From Bacillota bacterium (GTDB taxonomy: Bacteria; Bacillota; Ch66), in assembly GCA_013178045.1 (NCBI GenBank), contig JABLXP010000023.1, positions 1 to 35,566 of the forward strand: a DNA stretch of 35,566 nt, in the 5' to 3' direction. The position numbers and the translations under genes were made by a program. The notes under the pieces are model-generated. The model made no database searches. It saw only the letters and a list, made by a program, of their open reading frames with translations, and had not been told where the DNA came from. Position 1 is the first letter of the stretch. Every line of letters starts with the position of its first letter. Of the stretch, positions 15,322 to 22,128 are shown piece after piece.

Positions 15322-17133
15322 TCAGCCCCATTCCTCTACAGCTTCTTTTAACTTAAAAAGAGATGCCTGAATTCCGTTCAGATACCTCTTAAGATCCACC
15401 GCCACGAAATTCCGCTTTTCTTCCCACGACATATAGCGGATGTCCCCAAGAGATTTCCTCAATAAATGCTCCTCATTACGGATCATCGGACTAATAAAAG
15501 CAGCAAACTTCTTTTGTGAGGTAAGCATCTCCACAGACCGTGAAACATCTTCAAAAATCCGCTCTTTTTTTGCTTCAGCAGCACTTTCATCCAGATTCAA
15601 GAACTCTTCAGCTTTTTTAAGTGCAGAAATAAAATCTTCTTCAATCTCCATCAGTATACTCTTTACCGTCCTCTTGAGCTTCCTTAGGCCGACAACTGCC
15701 GCAGATTCTTTAAAAACAGGAGGTTCACCAGCGGGGCAATTTGAGAGTTCTCCCATTACATCATCCCATTCAAGAAAAAATGTGCCCGCAATCTTAGCTC
15801 CGCGAGGAGAAGTATTAATAACCCTCTCAAATCGCGATAAACTGATCACCTGTTCCAGGCTTTCCTTCATCCTGATAAAAGATCTACTCGTCAGTACTTT
15901 CCCACCGCTATTGGAATCTACCTCCACCGCCGCTTCTTTTTCAATATCCAATACGTTTTCTGGTCTAGCAACTCCAATTCCGTCAGCATAGTAACGATCG
16001 CCTACAAAAGCTAGATCCTGACCAGCGAGAATAACCTCTCTTATTCCCAGTTTGTCCAGAAGCCTGAGCGTAACCACAGCAATAGAAGGAGCATCCTCAA
16101 TTACTTCAGCTGACTCAAGTGCTCCATGCAAATAGTTAAACACCGTATCCTGACTCAAGATAAAATAAGCCTTTGGACCAACATGGTTCTTTACCACATC
16201 GTGATTAATCGTGCTTCCGAAAACAAGCGGGGCACCCCAAGAAAGAGCAGGTTTCAGGGCATTATAGTTACCGGGAAAAGGATCGTACGAAACGAACATG
16301 TCCGGGACCAAACCGTATTTCAGCAAGCCGTTGACGCTGGTTCCCGCTGCCACAATCAGTGCCTGCTTGCATTCTTTAATTTTCTTAATATAGGGTACAG
16401 CTTCGGTAAGAGAAGGCCCCGAAGCAGTCATGACTGCCGTGCGTCCCTGGAAATATTTTTTGCAATGAAAGATGTATTCGCATTTCCAGAGATACGGCAG
16501 ATTTTTCAGCGCATTAACCGTCCACTCCTTCTCAAATACCACATTAGTAAGCAGGCTTTCCACATAGGATTGGCGGGCATTTTTCAGGCTCTCGGCAAGT
16601 TCTTCAAGACGCTCAGAAAAGCAGCGCTCAAAGGCCGGTATCGTTAGAAAGGTCCAGCCACTTTTGGCCAGGTTTACAACGTGCTCAACAAACACCCGGC
16701 TGCGGTCGTTGCCGTGTTCGAAAACGATAAAGACGCGCTCCCACGGAAAAGTGGACCAATCCCGGTATTCAAGGGTAGCCAGAAAGATCTCTACATCCGG
16801 CTCGTAAATGTAAAAAGATAGATCGGGATGATTCTCAAGCAAAGCCTCGACGTGATATCCCAAACCGAAGCCGTACAGGACAACATGCCTGATCCCTGCC
16901 AGATCTTGCTTTGCAGCCCACATTTCCGCTTCCCGGACGGGATTGTACCTGCTGTGCAGCAGTAAAGAACCGCCACCTTTTTGGCTCGCCTCAATGCAGT
17001 ACAGCCCCTTTTCCCTGGCAGGAAGTACCGTATAGGCGCTGCCGCTGTTCTTCCCTTTAATCTGTTTCCATAACTGCGGGCAGTTTTCCTTCAGGAAATC
17101 GACATTCTTCTGGTAAAGTCCGGTTGGCGCCAT
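15322..17133 (-). CDS. maf: Maf-type flagellin nonulosonate glycosyltransferase
   Basis: A 603-residue motility accessory factor (DUF115/MptE-like core). The core begins near residue 230 with TAVMTASGPSLTEAVPYIKK and continues with LIVAAGTSVNGLLKYGLVPDMFVSYDP, VFGSTINHD and ILAGQDLAFVGDRYYADG. An N-terminal domain (RHVVLYGFGLGYHVEALL, then FYIYEPDVEIF) precedes it, and a helical C-terminal domain follows. Maf proteins transfer CMP-activated legionaminic or pseudaminic acid to Ser/Thr of flagellin in the cytoplasm before export. That fits the placement between hag and the legionaminic acid genes. The ATG at 17133 follows GAGGGTG. The preceding gene ends 10 bases upstream. Confidence 0.92.
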   Translation of the reverse strand: MAPTGLYQKNVDFLKENCPQLWKQIKGKNSGSAYTVLPAREKGLYCIEASQKGGGSLLLHSRYNPVREAEMWAAKQDLAGIRHVVLYGFGLGYHVEALLENHPDLSFYIYEPDVEIFLATLEYRDWSTFPWERVFIVFEHGNDRSRVFVEHVVNLAKSGWTFLTIPAFERCFSERLEELAESLKNARQSYVESLLTNVVFEKEWTVNALKNLPYLWKCEYIFHCKKYFQGRTAVMTASGPSLTEAVPYIKKIKECKQALIVAAGTSVNGLLKYGLVPDMFVSYDPFPGNYNALKPALSWGAPLVFGSTINHDVVKNHVGPKAYFILSQDTVFNYLHGALESAEVIEDAPSIAVVTLRLLDKLGIREVILAGQDLAFVGDRYYADGIGVARPENVLDIEKEAAVEVDSNSGGKVLTSRSFIRMKESLEQVISLSRFERVINTSPRGAKIAGTFFLEWDDVMGELSNCPAGEPPVFKESAAVVGLRKLKRTVKSILMEIEEDFISALKKAEEFLNLDESAAEAKKERIFEDVSRSVEMLTSQKKFAAFISPMIRNEEHLLRKSLGDIRYMSWEEKRNFVAVDLKRYLNGIQASLFKLKEAVEEWG

Positions 17134-17143
17134 ATACACACCC

Positions 17144-17695
17144 TCAATTCTCTATTCCGGAAATCCCGCATCTCAACCCGTCCAGCCATCTGCTCCACTC
17201 GTAGTTCAGCGCATCGGCCACCGCCACTGTATCCTTTGATTCCATCGCACGCAGAAACTCCGCAAGCTTTTCATGGAATTCTTCCCGGTCAAAAACCGGG
17301 CACTGAATAATTTCCAGAGAACGGCAAAGAAAATAAAGCCCTTCTACAAAATCGGACAGCTGTTTCCACGCTATTTGATCGGGATCAGCATAAAAACGCT
17401 CTGCCAGATTCTCGATAGAACCGCACAAACGGGAAAGATACTCCAGCGTTGAATCAACCAGTTCCAGCTGGAGCGCTTCCTGAGTAGCTGTGACAATCCT
17501 CACTTCCACATCCTGATCCACATTTTTTTTCAAAAAATCGTCCCACGAATCGGCATAACTATACTGCTCGCCACTACATTCGTATAAATATAAAATCCTC
17601 TCTCTATTTGCTTCCTGCCATTCCGCCAGTTTGACAGCAGCAGACGCGACACAGTCAAACGAACCCAGAAAATCATCATCTATCCACAATTTCAT
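17144..17695 (-). CDS. Unknown 183-residue acidic protein between flagellin and Maf
   Basis: I do not recognise a family. The protein is acidic and mostly helical. Residues 1-75 alternate strands and helices (KLWIDDDFLGSF, VRIVTATQEALQLE), and residues 80-183 look like a helical bundle with SRLCGSIENLAERFY and WSRWLDGLRCGI. There is no signal peptide or membrane segment. It starts at 17695 with TTAGGGTGA upstream, and its stop lies just before the maf start, so the two are translationally linked. Position suggests a helper for flagellin glycosylation or a chaperone, but this is inference from context only. Confidence 0.7.
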   Translation of the reverse strand: MKLWIDDDFLGSFDCVASAAVKLAEWQEANRERILYLYECSGEQYSYADSWDDFLKKNVDQDVEVRIVTATQEALQLELVDSTLEYLSRLCGSIENLAERFYADPDQIAWKQLSDFVEGLYFLCRSLEIIQCPVFDREEFHEKLAEFLRAMESKDTVAVADALNYEWSRWLDGLRCGISGIEN

Positions 17696-17772
17696 TAAAT
17701 CACCCTAATTCCGTTATATTCTTCTTTTACTTACCAAGCTAACCAGCCAAATCAGGGTTATCACCCAGAAAA

Positions 17773-17801
17773 ATTTTAATTCATCACTTTCTATTTGTAA
17801 A
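17773..17801 (-). promoter_or_regulatory. Candidate SigA-type promoter of the maf-leg operon
   Basis: TTTACA (complement of 17796-17801), 17 bases, TAAAAT (complement of 17773-17778) on the minus strand. It lies between the hag terminator and the unknown gene at 17695, where a separate promoter is needed. Confidence 0.5.
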
Positions 17802-17868
17802 CATGGATAAAAAGTTCTCTCTTCAATTAATTTATTTTGTTTACTTGTATATAAGTCATTCTACATAA

Positions 17869-17905
17869 TTTTAAGAAAAAGGGGTATCCACGAAAGATAC
17901 CCCTC
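17869..17905 (-). terminator. Terminator of hag
   Basis: A perfect 8-bp GGGGTATC/GATACCCC hairpin (17881-17888 with 17896-17903) is followed on the minus strand by TTTTTCTTAAAA. It lies 32 bases after the flagellin stop. Confidence 0.88.
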
Positions 17906-17936
17906 GTTTCGCGCTGATAAAACTAAGATAACCAAC

Positions 17937-18764
17937 CTATCGCCCAAGCAGCTGTAGCACCATCTGCGGCTGCTGGTTGGCCTGCGCCAGCATCGCAGTA
18001 GCCGCCTGTTGCAGAATATTCATCTTGGTAAACTCCATCATTTCTTTGGCCATGTCCACGTCGCGGATGCGGGATTCGGCAGCGGTCAGGTTCTCGGAAG
18101 CGGTGCCCAGGTTGTTGATGGTGTGCTCCAAGCGGTTCTGATAGGCACCGAGTTTAGAACGCTCACTGGAAACAGTATCTATCGCAGCTTGAATAGTAGT
18201 AATGGCAGCCTCCGCGCCTGACTGCGTACTGATATTTACCCCGCTGACACCAAGACCACTGGCGGTCATCGAATTAATATCAAGTTTAATGGTTTGGCCT
18301 GAATTGGCCCCTATGTGGAAAATGAGGGCATTGCCTGATCCGCTAAGACTACCATCCAAGAGTTTTTGCGTGTTAAACTCGGTGTTGTTGGCGATGCGAT
18401 CGATCTCCGCTATCAACTGGTCTACTTCTTTCTGCAGTTCAGCACGGTCGTTGCTATTATTCGTGTCGTTGGCAGACTGCACTGCCAGCTCGCGCATACG
18501 CTGCAAAATGGAATGAGTTTCATTCAGGACACCCTCTGCCGTTTGAATTAAGGATATTCCATCCTGCGCGTTCTTGGCAGCCATTTCCAGGCCCCGAATC
18601 TGCCCCCGCATTTTTTCACTGATAGCCAAACCCGCCGCATCGTCACCAGCACGATTGATACGCAGGCCCGATGATAATTTCTCCAGAGACTTATTCTGGA
18701 GTACATTGTTCGCTGACAATTGACGATACGTGTTCAGACTGGCGATGTTGTGGTTAATCCTCAT
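17937..18764 (-). CDS. hag: Flagellin
   Basis: Main filament subunit, exported by the flagellar type III apparatus. The conserved N-terminal D0-D1 ([17 protein letters not shown], later [22 protein letters not shown]) and C-terminal D1-D0 ([19 protein letters not shown], ending in [11 protein letters not shown]) are intact. The central variable part is very short (about residues 135-190), giving 275 residues, so little or no D2/D3 is present. Serines and threonines in that short exposed stretch are the likely attachment points for the legionaminic acid made by the genes downstream. The leader carries a SigD-type promoter, a palindrome and CsrA-type sites. FliS (1567-1959), FliW and CsrA are its expected partners. 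Confidence 0.97.
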   Translation of the reverse strand: MRINHNIASLNTYRQLSANNVLQNKSLEKLSSGLRINRAGDDAAGLAISEKMRGQIRGLEMAAKNAQDGISLIQTAEGVLNETHSILQRMRELAVQSANDTNNSNDRAELQKEVDQLIAEIDRIANNTEFNTQKLLDGSLSGSGNALIFHIGANSGQTIKLDINSMTASGLGVSGVNISTQSGAEAAITTIQAAIDTVSSERSKLGAYQNRLEHTINNLGTASENLTAAESRIRDVDMAKEMMEFTKMNILQQAATAMLAQANQQPQMVLQLLGR

Positions 18765-18767
18765 TTT

Positions 18768-18813
18768 TCCTTCCTCCTTGAAGATTTTTTCGCCCGGGCG
18801 TCCGTGCCCGGCG
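18768..18813 (-). promoter_or_regulatory. Predicted CsrA-binding sites in the hag leader
   Basis: On the minus strand a hairpin with 6-bp GC stem presents the loop ACGGAC (complement of 18800-18805), i.e. GGA in a hexaloop. The Shine-Dalgarno itself reads AAGGAGGAAGGAAAA just before the ATG, with further GGA motifs. In Bacillus, CsrA binds one upstream hairpin and the ribosome site of hag mRNA and blocks translation until FliW titrates it. The same two-site plan is visible here. csrA and fliW lie directly upstream. Confidence 0.65.
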
Positions 18814-18905
18814 TTTATTCAACAGATTGGTTTACTCTGCTTTGGCCCTGACTGATTACTGCTCAGCCGCCACTTCACCTCCTCCCCTGGGCCGACAGCG
18901 TTATG

Positions 18906-18932
18906 GTCCAAATTGACCTGGTCAATTTGGAC
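18906..18932 (-). repeat. 27-bp perfect interrupted palindrome at the start of the hag mRNA
   Basis: Two 13-base arms, GTCCAAATTGACC and GGTCAATTTGGAC, flank one central base. It starts about six bases after the predicted transcription start. As RNA it would form a strong 5' stem-loop that could stabilise the message. As DNA it could be an operator. Confidence 0.75.
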
Positions 18933-18944
18933 AACCTACTTAAA

Positions 18945-18972
18945 ATATCGAAGGCGACCGCGCCGCCCTTTA
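18945..18972 (-). promoter_or_regulatory. SigD (sigma-28) type promoter of hag
   Basis: TAAA (complement of 18969-18972), 16 bases, TTCGATAT (complement of 18945-18952). The predicted start is near 18938, giving a leader of about 170 bases. Confidence 0.72.
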
Positions 18973-19027
18973 TCTGTAACCACCGTTAATTTTCGCCGAT
19001 AAGATTTAAAATCCATCGAAATGTCAA

Positions 19028-19288
19028 TCATTCATCTTTTTTCTCGTTTTTTATCTCTCTGGCTATTTCTTGCAGCAGTTGATCAATTTTACCCGGTCCG
19101 GGTACAGACAGAGCGGCCGCCCGGTTCTGCTCCTGGATGGCCTGGTAGACTTCGCGCCGGTAGACACGCACCGAACGGGGCGCCTGCACACCCAGGCGCA
19201 CCTGGTCGCCCTGGATCTCCACCACCGTCACTTCGATTTCATCGCCGATCATGATGCTTTCGTTCAGTTTTCTGGACAAGACAAGCAT
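19028..19288 (-). CDS. csrA: Translational regulator CsrA
   Basis: A small dimeric RNA-binding protein that represses translation by binding GGA motifs near ribosome sites. It has the family core [25 protein letters not shown] (two segments) and [21 protein letters not shown]. At 86 residues it has an extended, charged C-terminal tail, as in other Clostridia. The ATG at 19288 is chosen because it follows TTGGAGG; an in-frame ATG at 19300 overlaps that site. Its natural target is probably the adjacent hag leader and its antagonist FliW (19643-20146). A terminator and alternative hairpins precede it. Confidence 0.96.
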   Translation of the reverse strand: MLVLSRKLNESIMIGDEIEVTVVEIQGDQVRLGVQAPRSVRVYRREVYQAIQEQNRAAALSVPGPGKIDQLLQEIAREIKNEKKDE

Positions 19289-19300
19289 ACGTTCCTCCAA

Positions 19301-19361
19301 CTCGCCCTAGCGAGATTTACTCCCATTTATAGCTATAAAAACAGATTATGTTATATCTCGC
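19301..19361 (-). promoter_or_regulatory. csrA leader with mutually exclusive hairpins
   Basis: The minus-strand segment ATCTCGC (complement of 19310-19316) can pair with an upstream GCGAGAT (complement of 19355-19361). Alternatively its CTCGC can pair with GCGAG (complement of 19301-19305), immediately before the csrA ribosome site at 19294-19300. The two pairings share bases, so they exclude each other. This could tune access to the ribosome site; function is inferred only. Confidence 0.4.
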
Positions 19362-19365
19362 CAAC

Positions 19366-19392
19366 AATAAAAAAACAAAGGGACCAGTCCCG
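19366..19392 (-). terminator. Terminator between fliW and csrA
   Basis: GGGACTGGTCCC on the minus strand (19380-19391) forms a short hairpin followed by TTTGTTTTTTTATT. It could partly terminate the fliW transcript or end a small RNA encoded in 19393-19642. Confidence 0.55.
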
Positions 19393-19642
19393 TATAAAAC
19401 TGCGTGCGTGCTCTGCTTTCGCCCAGCACAAGAACCTTAAGGTTTCATCCAGGTAATCCCATGCCCAGAGGCTCACTATACGCTCTATATCTTGACCACT
19501 TTTAAACATTTACTAAGAGCAAAAGGAGTTAGTTTTTCATGTCCAATCCCTACCACCACTACAGCTAACCACCCAGATACCCTGTTATCAGTTCTCCCTT
19601 CAATAGCTGCAGGAAGTAGCCGCCCATACCGCGGTCATCGTC
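19393..19642 (-). other. Gene-free stretch between fliW and csrA, possible small RNA
   Basis: No protein gene fits. On the minus strand the stretch has the 12-bp palindrome AACCTTAAGGTT (19433-19444) and then a hairpin GUGCU...AGCAC closed over a GC-GAAA-GC tetraloop, followed by the terminator at 19366-19392. A short structured transcript ending there is possible. No convincing promoter was found. Confidence 0.3.
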
Positions 19643-20146
19643 TTAGCCCCCGACACAGGCCCTCACTTCCCCCGCCCGCGCTGGCGAACCGACTGCCACT
19701 GTCTCCGCAGTAGCCGCCGACTCAGGAAAGACACAATGGCGGGTCGTGTAGCCGCTCCCGTTCAAGATGACCTGCCGGGCCCGTCTGGCCGCCACGTTAA
19801 TTACCACCGGGGCCAGGAGGTTGGCCGTCATCAACCGCGGGTCGGCCGGTACCGTCAGGATAACCAGGACCTCCACCTCCCCGTCTCCTGCCGTCAGGCC
19901 AATTTCCTCCAGTTCGTCCGGTGGGATCACCGGCTGATAATCAGGGAAAAAACGCTGCGGCCAGGTCACAACAAACGCCACCTCGGATCGTTCCAGCGAC
20001 TGCAGGAAGTAAAAAGGGCTGTCATCCCCGTGCGGCAGCAGGACATACCGGCGGGTGTCCGCAAAACCGGGTAGCCCGGCGGGAAATTCAATTATTCTGG
20101 TTTCATCAACCTCAATCTCGCCAAAGTGGCGCGTCTGGATCAGCAT
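19643..20146 (-). CDS. fliW: Flagellar assembly factor FliW
   Basis: FliW binds flagellin in the cytoplasm and, when released from it by flagellin export, binds CsrA and relieves repression of hag. Family features are HFGEIEVDETRIIEFPAGLPGF at the N-terminus, RRYVLLPHGDDSPFYFLQSLE, FVVTWPQRFFPDY, and PADPRLMTANLLAPVVIN near 110. At 167 residues it is slightly longer than usual because of a Gly/Ala-rich C-terminal tail. The ATG at 20146 has GGAGGT eight bases upstream. Neighbours csrA and hag complete the three-partner switch known in Bacillus. Confidence 0.94.
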   Translation of the reverse strand: MLIQTRHFGEIEVDETRIIEFPAGLPGFADTRRYVLLPHGDDSPFYFLQSLERSEVAFVVTWPQRFFPDYQPVIPPDELEEIGLTAGDGEVEVLVILTVPADPRLMTANLLAPVVINVAARRARQVILNGSGYTTRHCVFPESAATAETVAVGSPARAGEVRACVGG

Positions 20147-20288
20147 ACGCATGTACCTCCCCGTATCGCACTAGCGCCCAAGATAGTTACCATGTCCGCA
20201 GGCGACCGGCGGCACCGCCCCAGCCGGGCGCCGGCGCTATTTTCGGCAGCCACACCCGCCCTGTCGCCCCTGGGCCGGATCTGCGCCG

Positions 20289-20852
20289 TCACACCCGGAC
20301 ATCAACATTCCCACCCACATACCGAATCTCCAGCACCGGCGGCTGGCGCAGGTACCCCCGCACCACACCCCGGCGCAGCTCCACGTCTACACACCCCGGC
20401 TTCAGGTCGACCGTCACCTCGCCCGGTGCGTAGTGCTGCTCTCCGGGGACCTCCCGCCACCGGATCTCAGGCGGGTGCTGCGGCACCAGGCCCACGTCGA
20501 ACTCGTCGTCGGGCGTGGTGTTCTCCCGCGCGATGTTGGCGATCGCGTCTGTCTCCCCCGTTTCGATCGCCGCCAGCCGATCGCCCTCCTCGGCAATCTT
20601 GGCCGTCGCCTCCACCGCCACCGCCGCTCCCTGCGCCGCCCAAGCATGCCAGAAACGGTTCGGGTCGTACAACCCCAGGTCCTCCCGGGCGGCGGTGGTG
20701 TCAATGTCAAGCTCCAGTCGGTCGGGGCGCACAGACAGCACCGGCTGGGTGTGGTTAACCGCGAAGCGGTGGTGGGTGACGGCAATCTGGAGAAAAGGTG
20801 CGGTTAGCTCCAGACCGAGCCGGCCCCAGATCTGGTCGATGCGCAGCAGCAC
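20289..20852 (-). CDS. yviE: DUF6470 (YviE-like) flagellar locus protein
   Basis: A 187-residue protein of unknown molecular role, found between flgL and fliW in Bacillus-type flagellar operons. Visible features are LLRIDQIWGRLGLE at the N-terminus, LSVRPDRLELDIDTTAAREDLGL near 50, then a helical Ala/Glu-rich part, and a strand-rich C-terminus (PPEIRWREVPGEQHYAPGE, then DVELRRGVVRGYL). The start is GTG 20852 with AGGAGGT eight bases upstream; a longer frame to 20939 has a hydrophobic, AT-rich beginning that is probably untranslated. The 141 bases before fliW hold nothing obvious. Confidence 0.85.
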   Translation of the reverse strand: MLLRIDQIWGRLGLELTAPFLQIAVTHHRFAVNHTQPVLSVRPDRLELDIDTTAAREDLGLYDPNRFWHAWAAQGAAVAVEATAKIAEEGDRLAAIETGETDAIANIARENTTPDDEFDVGLVPQHPPEIRWREVPGEQHYAPGEVTVDLKPGCVDVELRRGVVRGYLRQPPVLEIRYVGGNVDVRV

Positions 20853-21212
20853 CTTGATAACCTCCTGTGAAAAGTCCAATGAAACCAAAAACACCGAAAA
20901 AACATAAAACTTGATAATCCTTAACAAATAGTTCGTCAAAGCTTAAAACTAACATCGTAATAGTCTAAAACACAAAAAAGAGACAAAACCCTTGAAACCC
21001 AGTTTCCTATTCTGTTTTCGACATTCCAGAACGCCCAAAACACAAAGTAATAAAGCCACAAAATCCTCAAAAATCACGAAAACCCCTTCAGGCGCTCCCG
21101 AAAATCTGGTCACCGTTTACCAATACCTTAAACCATTACGCCCGATAGAATCACCGTTTTCCACGAATTTATACCAGCCTCAACCAAACCATAACGTTAA
21201 CCCGCCTCTTCC
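20853..21212 (-). other. A/C-skewed gene-free stretch between flgL and yviE
   Basis: About 360 bases with no supported gene. The plus strand is markedly rich in A and C (runs such as AACACAAAAAAGAGACAAAACCC), so the transcribed strand is G/U-rich. This is unlike the GC-rich flanking genes. No clear promoter, terminator or riboswitch was recognised. It may be a leader of yviE or foreign DNA. Confidence 0.4.
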
Positions 21213-22118
21213 CTACCGCAAAAAATCCACCAGGGTCGGCTGGATGATCCGCGCCCCCGCGGCCAGCGAGGCCCGGTAGACGTTTTCCTGCATCTTCAGG
21301 TTCATGATCACTTCCGCCAGGTCAGCGTCTTCGCTCTGGGCCAGCAACTCCGTATAGTTTTTCTCCAGGTCTTCTAAGCGCGTCTGGTGCAGTTCCAGGC
21401 GGTTGAGCTTCGCCCCGACCACTGCCCGCTCATTTAAAACATTATCAATGTTCTGGTCAATTTCCTGCAAACGCTGGTTAAGCCCGGCAGTATCTCCGCT
21501 CACCAGGTTATCCGACAGGTCTTTGAGCACCTTGAAAAGCCGTGGCGTGCCTCCCGTACCGTTAAAAATCACGCTCCCCGGCGAATTCACCGTCAGCAGC
21601 GCCCCCTGGGCCACTTCCAGCCGGAATTCCTGGTCGTTCCCCTGCCAGCCCGTCCCTGTACTTAAGTCATAGGTCGTCGGGTCATAGGGTGGCGCCGTGG
21701 TGTTAGTGCCACCGAATATGTACTTGGCGCCATAGGTGGTGTTCGCGATCTGTCCCACCTGCTCGGCCAGCTGGTCCACCTCTTTGGCGATCGCCGCCCG
21801 GTCCGTCGGTGCCAGACTGCCGTTGGCGCCGTAGACCGTCAGTTCCCGCACCCGCTGCAGGATGCTGGTCAGGCTGTCCAGGGCGCTGTCCGCTGTATTC
21901 AGCCAGTTGCCGGCCTCGCGCACCTTCTCCAGATATTCGTTGACCTCGGCCAGGTTGGTCCGCCAGCGCAAGGTATTCGTCACCGCGATCGGATTGTCGG
22001 AAGGCACCTGCACTGTGCGCCCCGAAGCCAATTTTTCTTCCGTCTCGTCCAGCACGTTCATGTTCCGGTACAGGTTGCGCATCAGGTTATTCACCATCAT
22101 GTTGTTCGTAATCCGCAT
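21213..22118 (-). CDS. flgL: Flagellar hook-associated protein 3 (FlgL)
   Basis: FlgL and FlgK form the junction between hook and filament. The flagellin-like N-terminus (MRITNNMMVNNLMRNLYRNM, then KLASGRTVQVPSDNPIA) and C-terminus (LLAQSEDADLAEVIMNLKMQE, then AGARIIQPTLVDFLR) are intact. The middle contains YGAKYIFGGTNT, a family mark. 301 residues is normal. ATG 22118 is chosen, with GGTAGGTGA upstream; an ATG two codons earlier is too close to that site. It directly follows flgK (11 bases). Confidence 0.95.
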   Translation of the reverse strand: MRITNNMMVNNLMRNLYRNMNVLDETEEKLASGRTVQVPSDNPIAVTNTLRWRTNLAEVNEYLEKVREAGNWLNTADSALDSLTSILQRVRELTVYGANGSLAPTDRAAIAKEVDQLAEQVGQIANTTYGAKYIFGGTNTTAPPYDPTTYDLSTGTGWQGNDQEFRLEVAQGALLTVNSPGSVIFNGTGGTPRLFKVLKDLSDNLVSGDTAGLNQRLQEIDQNIDNVLNERAVVGAKLNRLELHQTRLEDLEKNYTELLAQSEDADLAEVIMNLKMQENVYRASLAAGARIIQPTLVDFLR

Positions 22119-22128
22119 GACCATTCAC

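Noticed and set aside
20126-20758. Long plus-strand frame opposite yviE and fliW
   Set aside because: It is Pro/Arg-rich, lacks a ribosome site and family features, and is the GC-rich shadow of the minus-strand genes.
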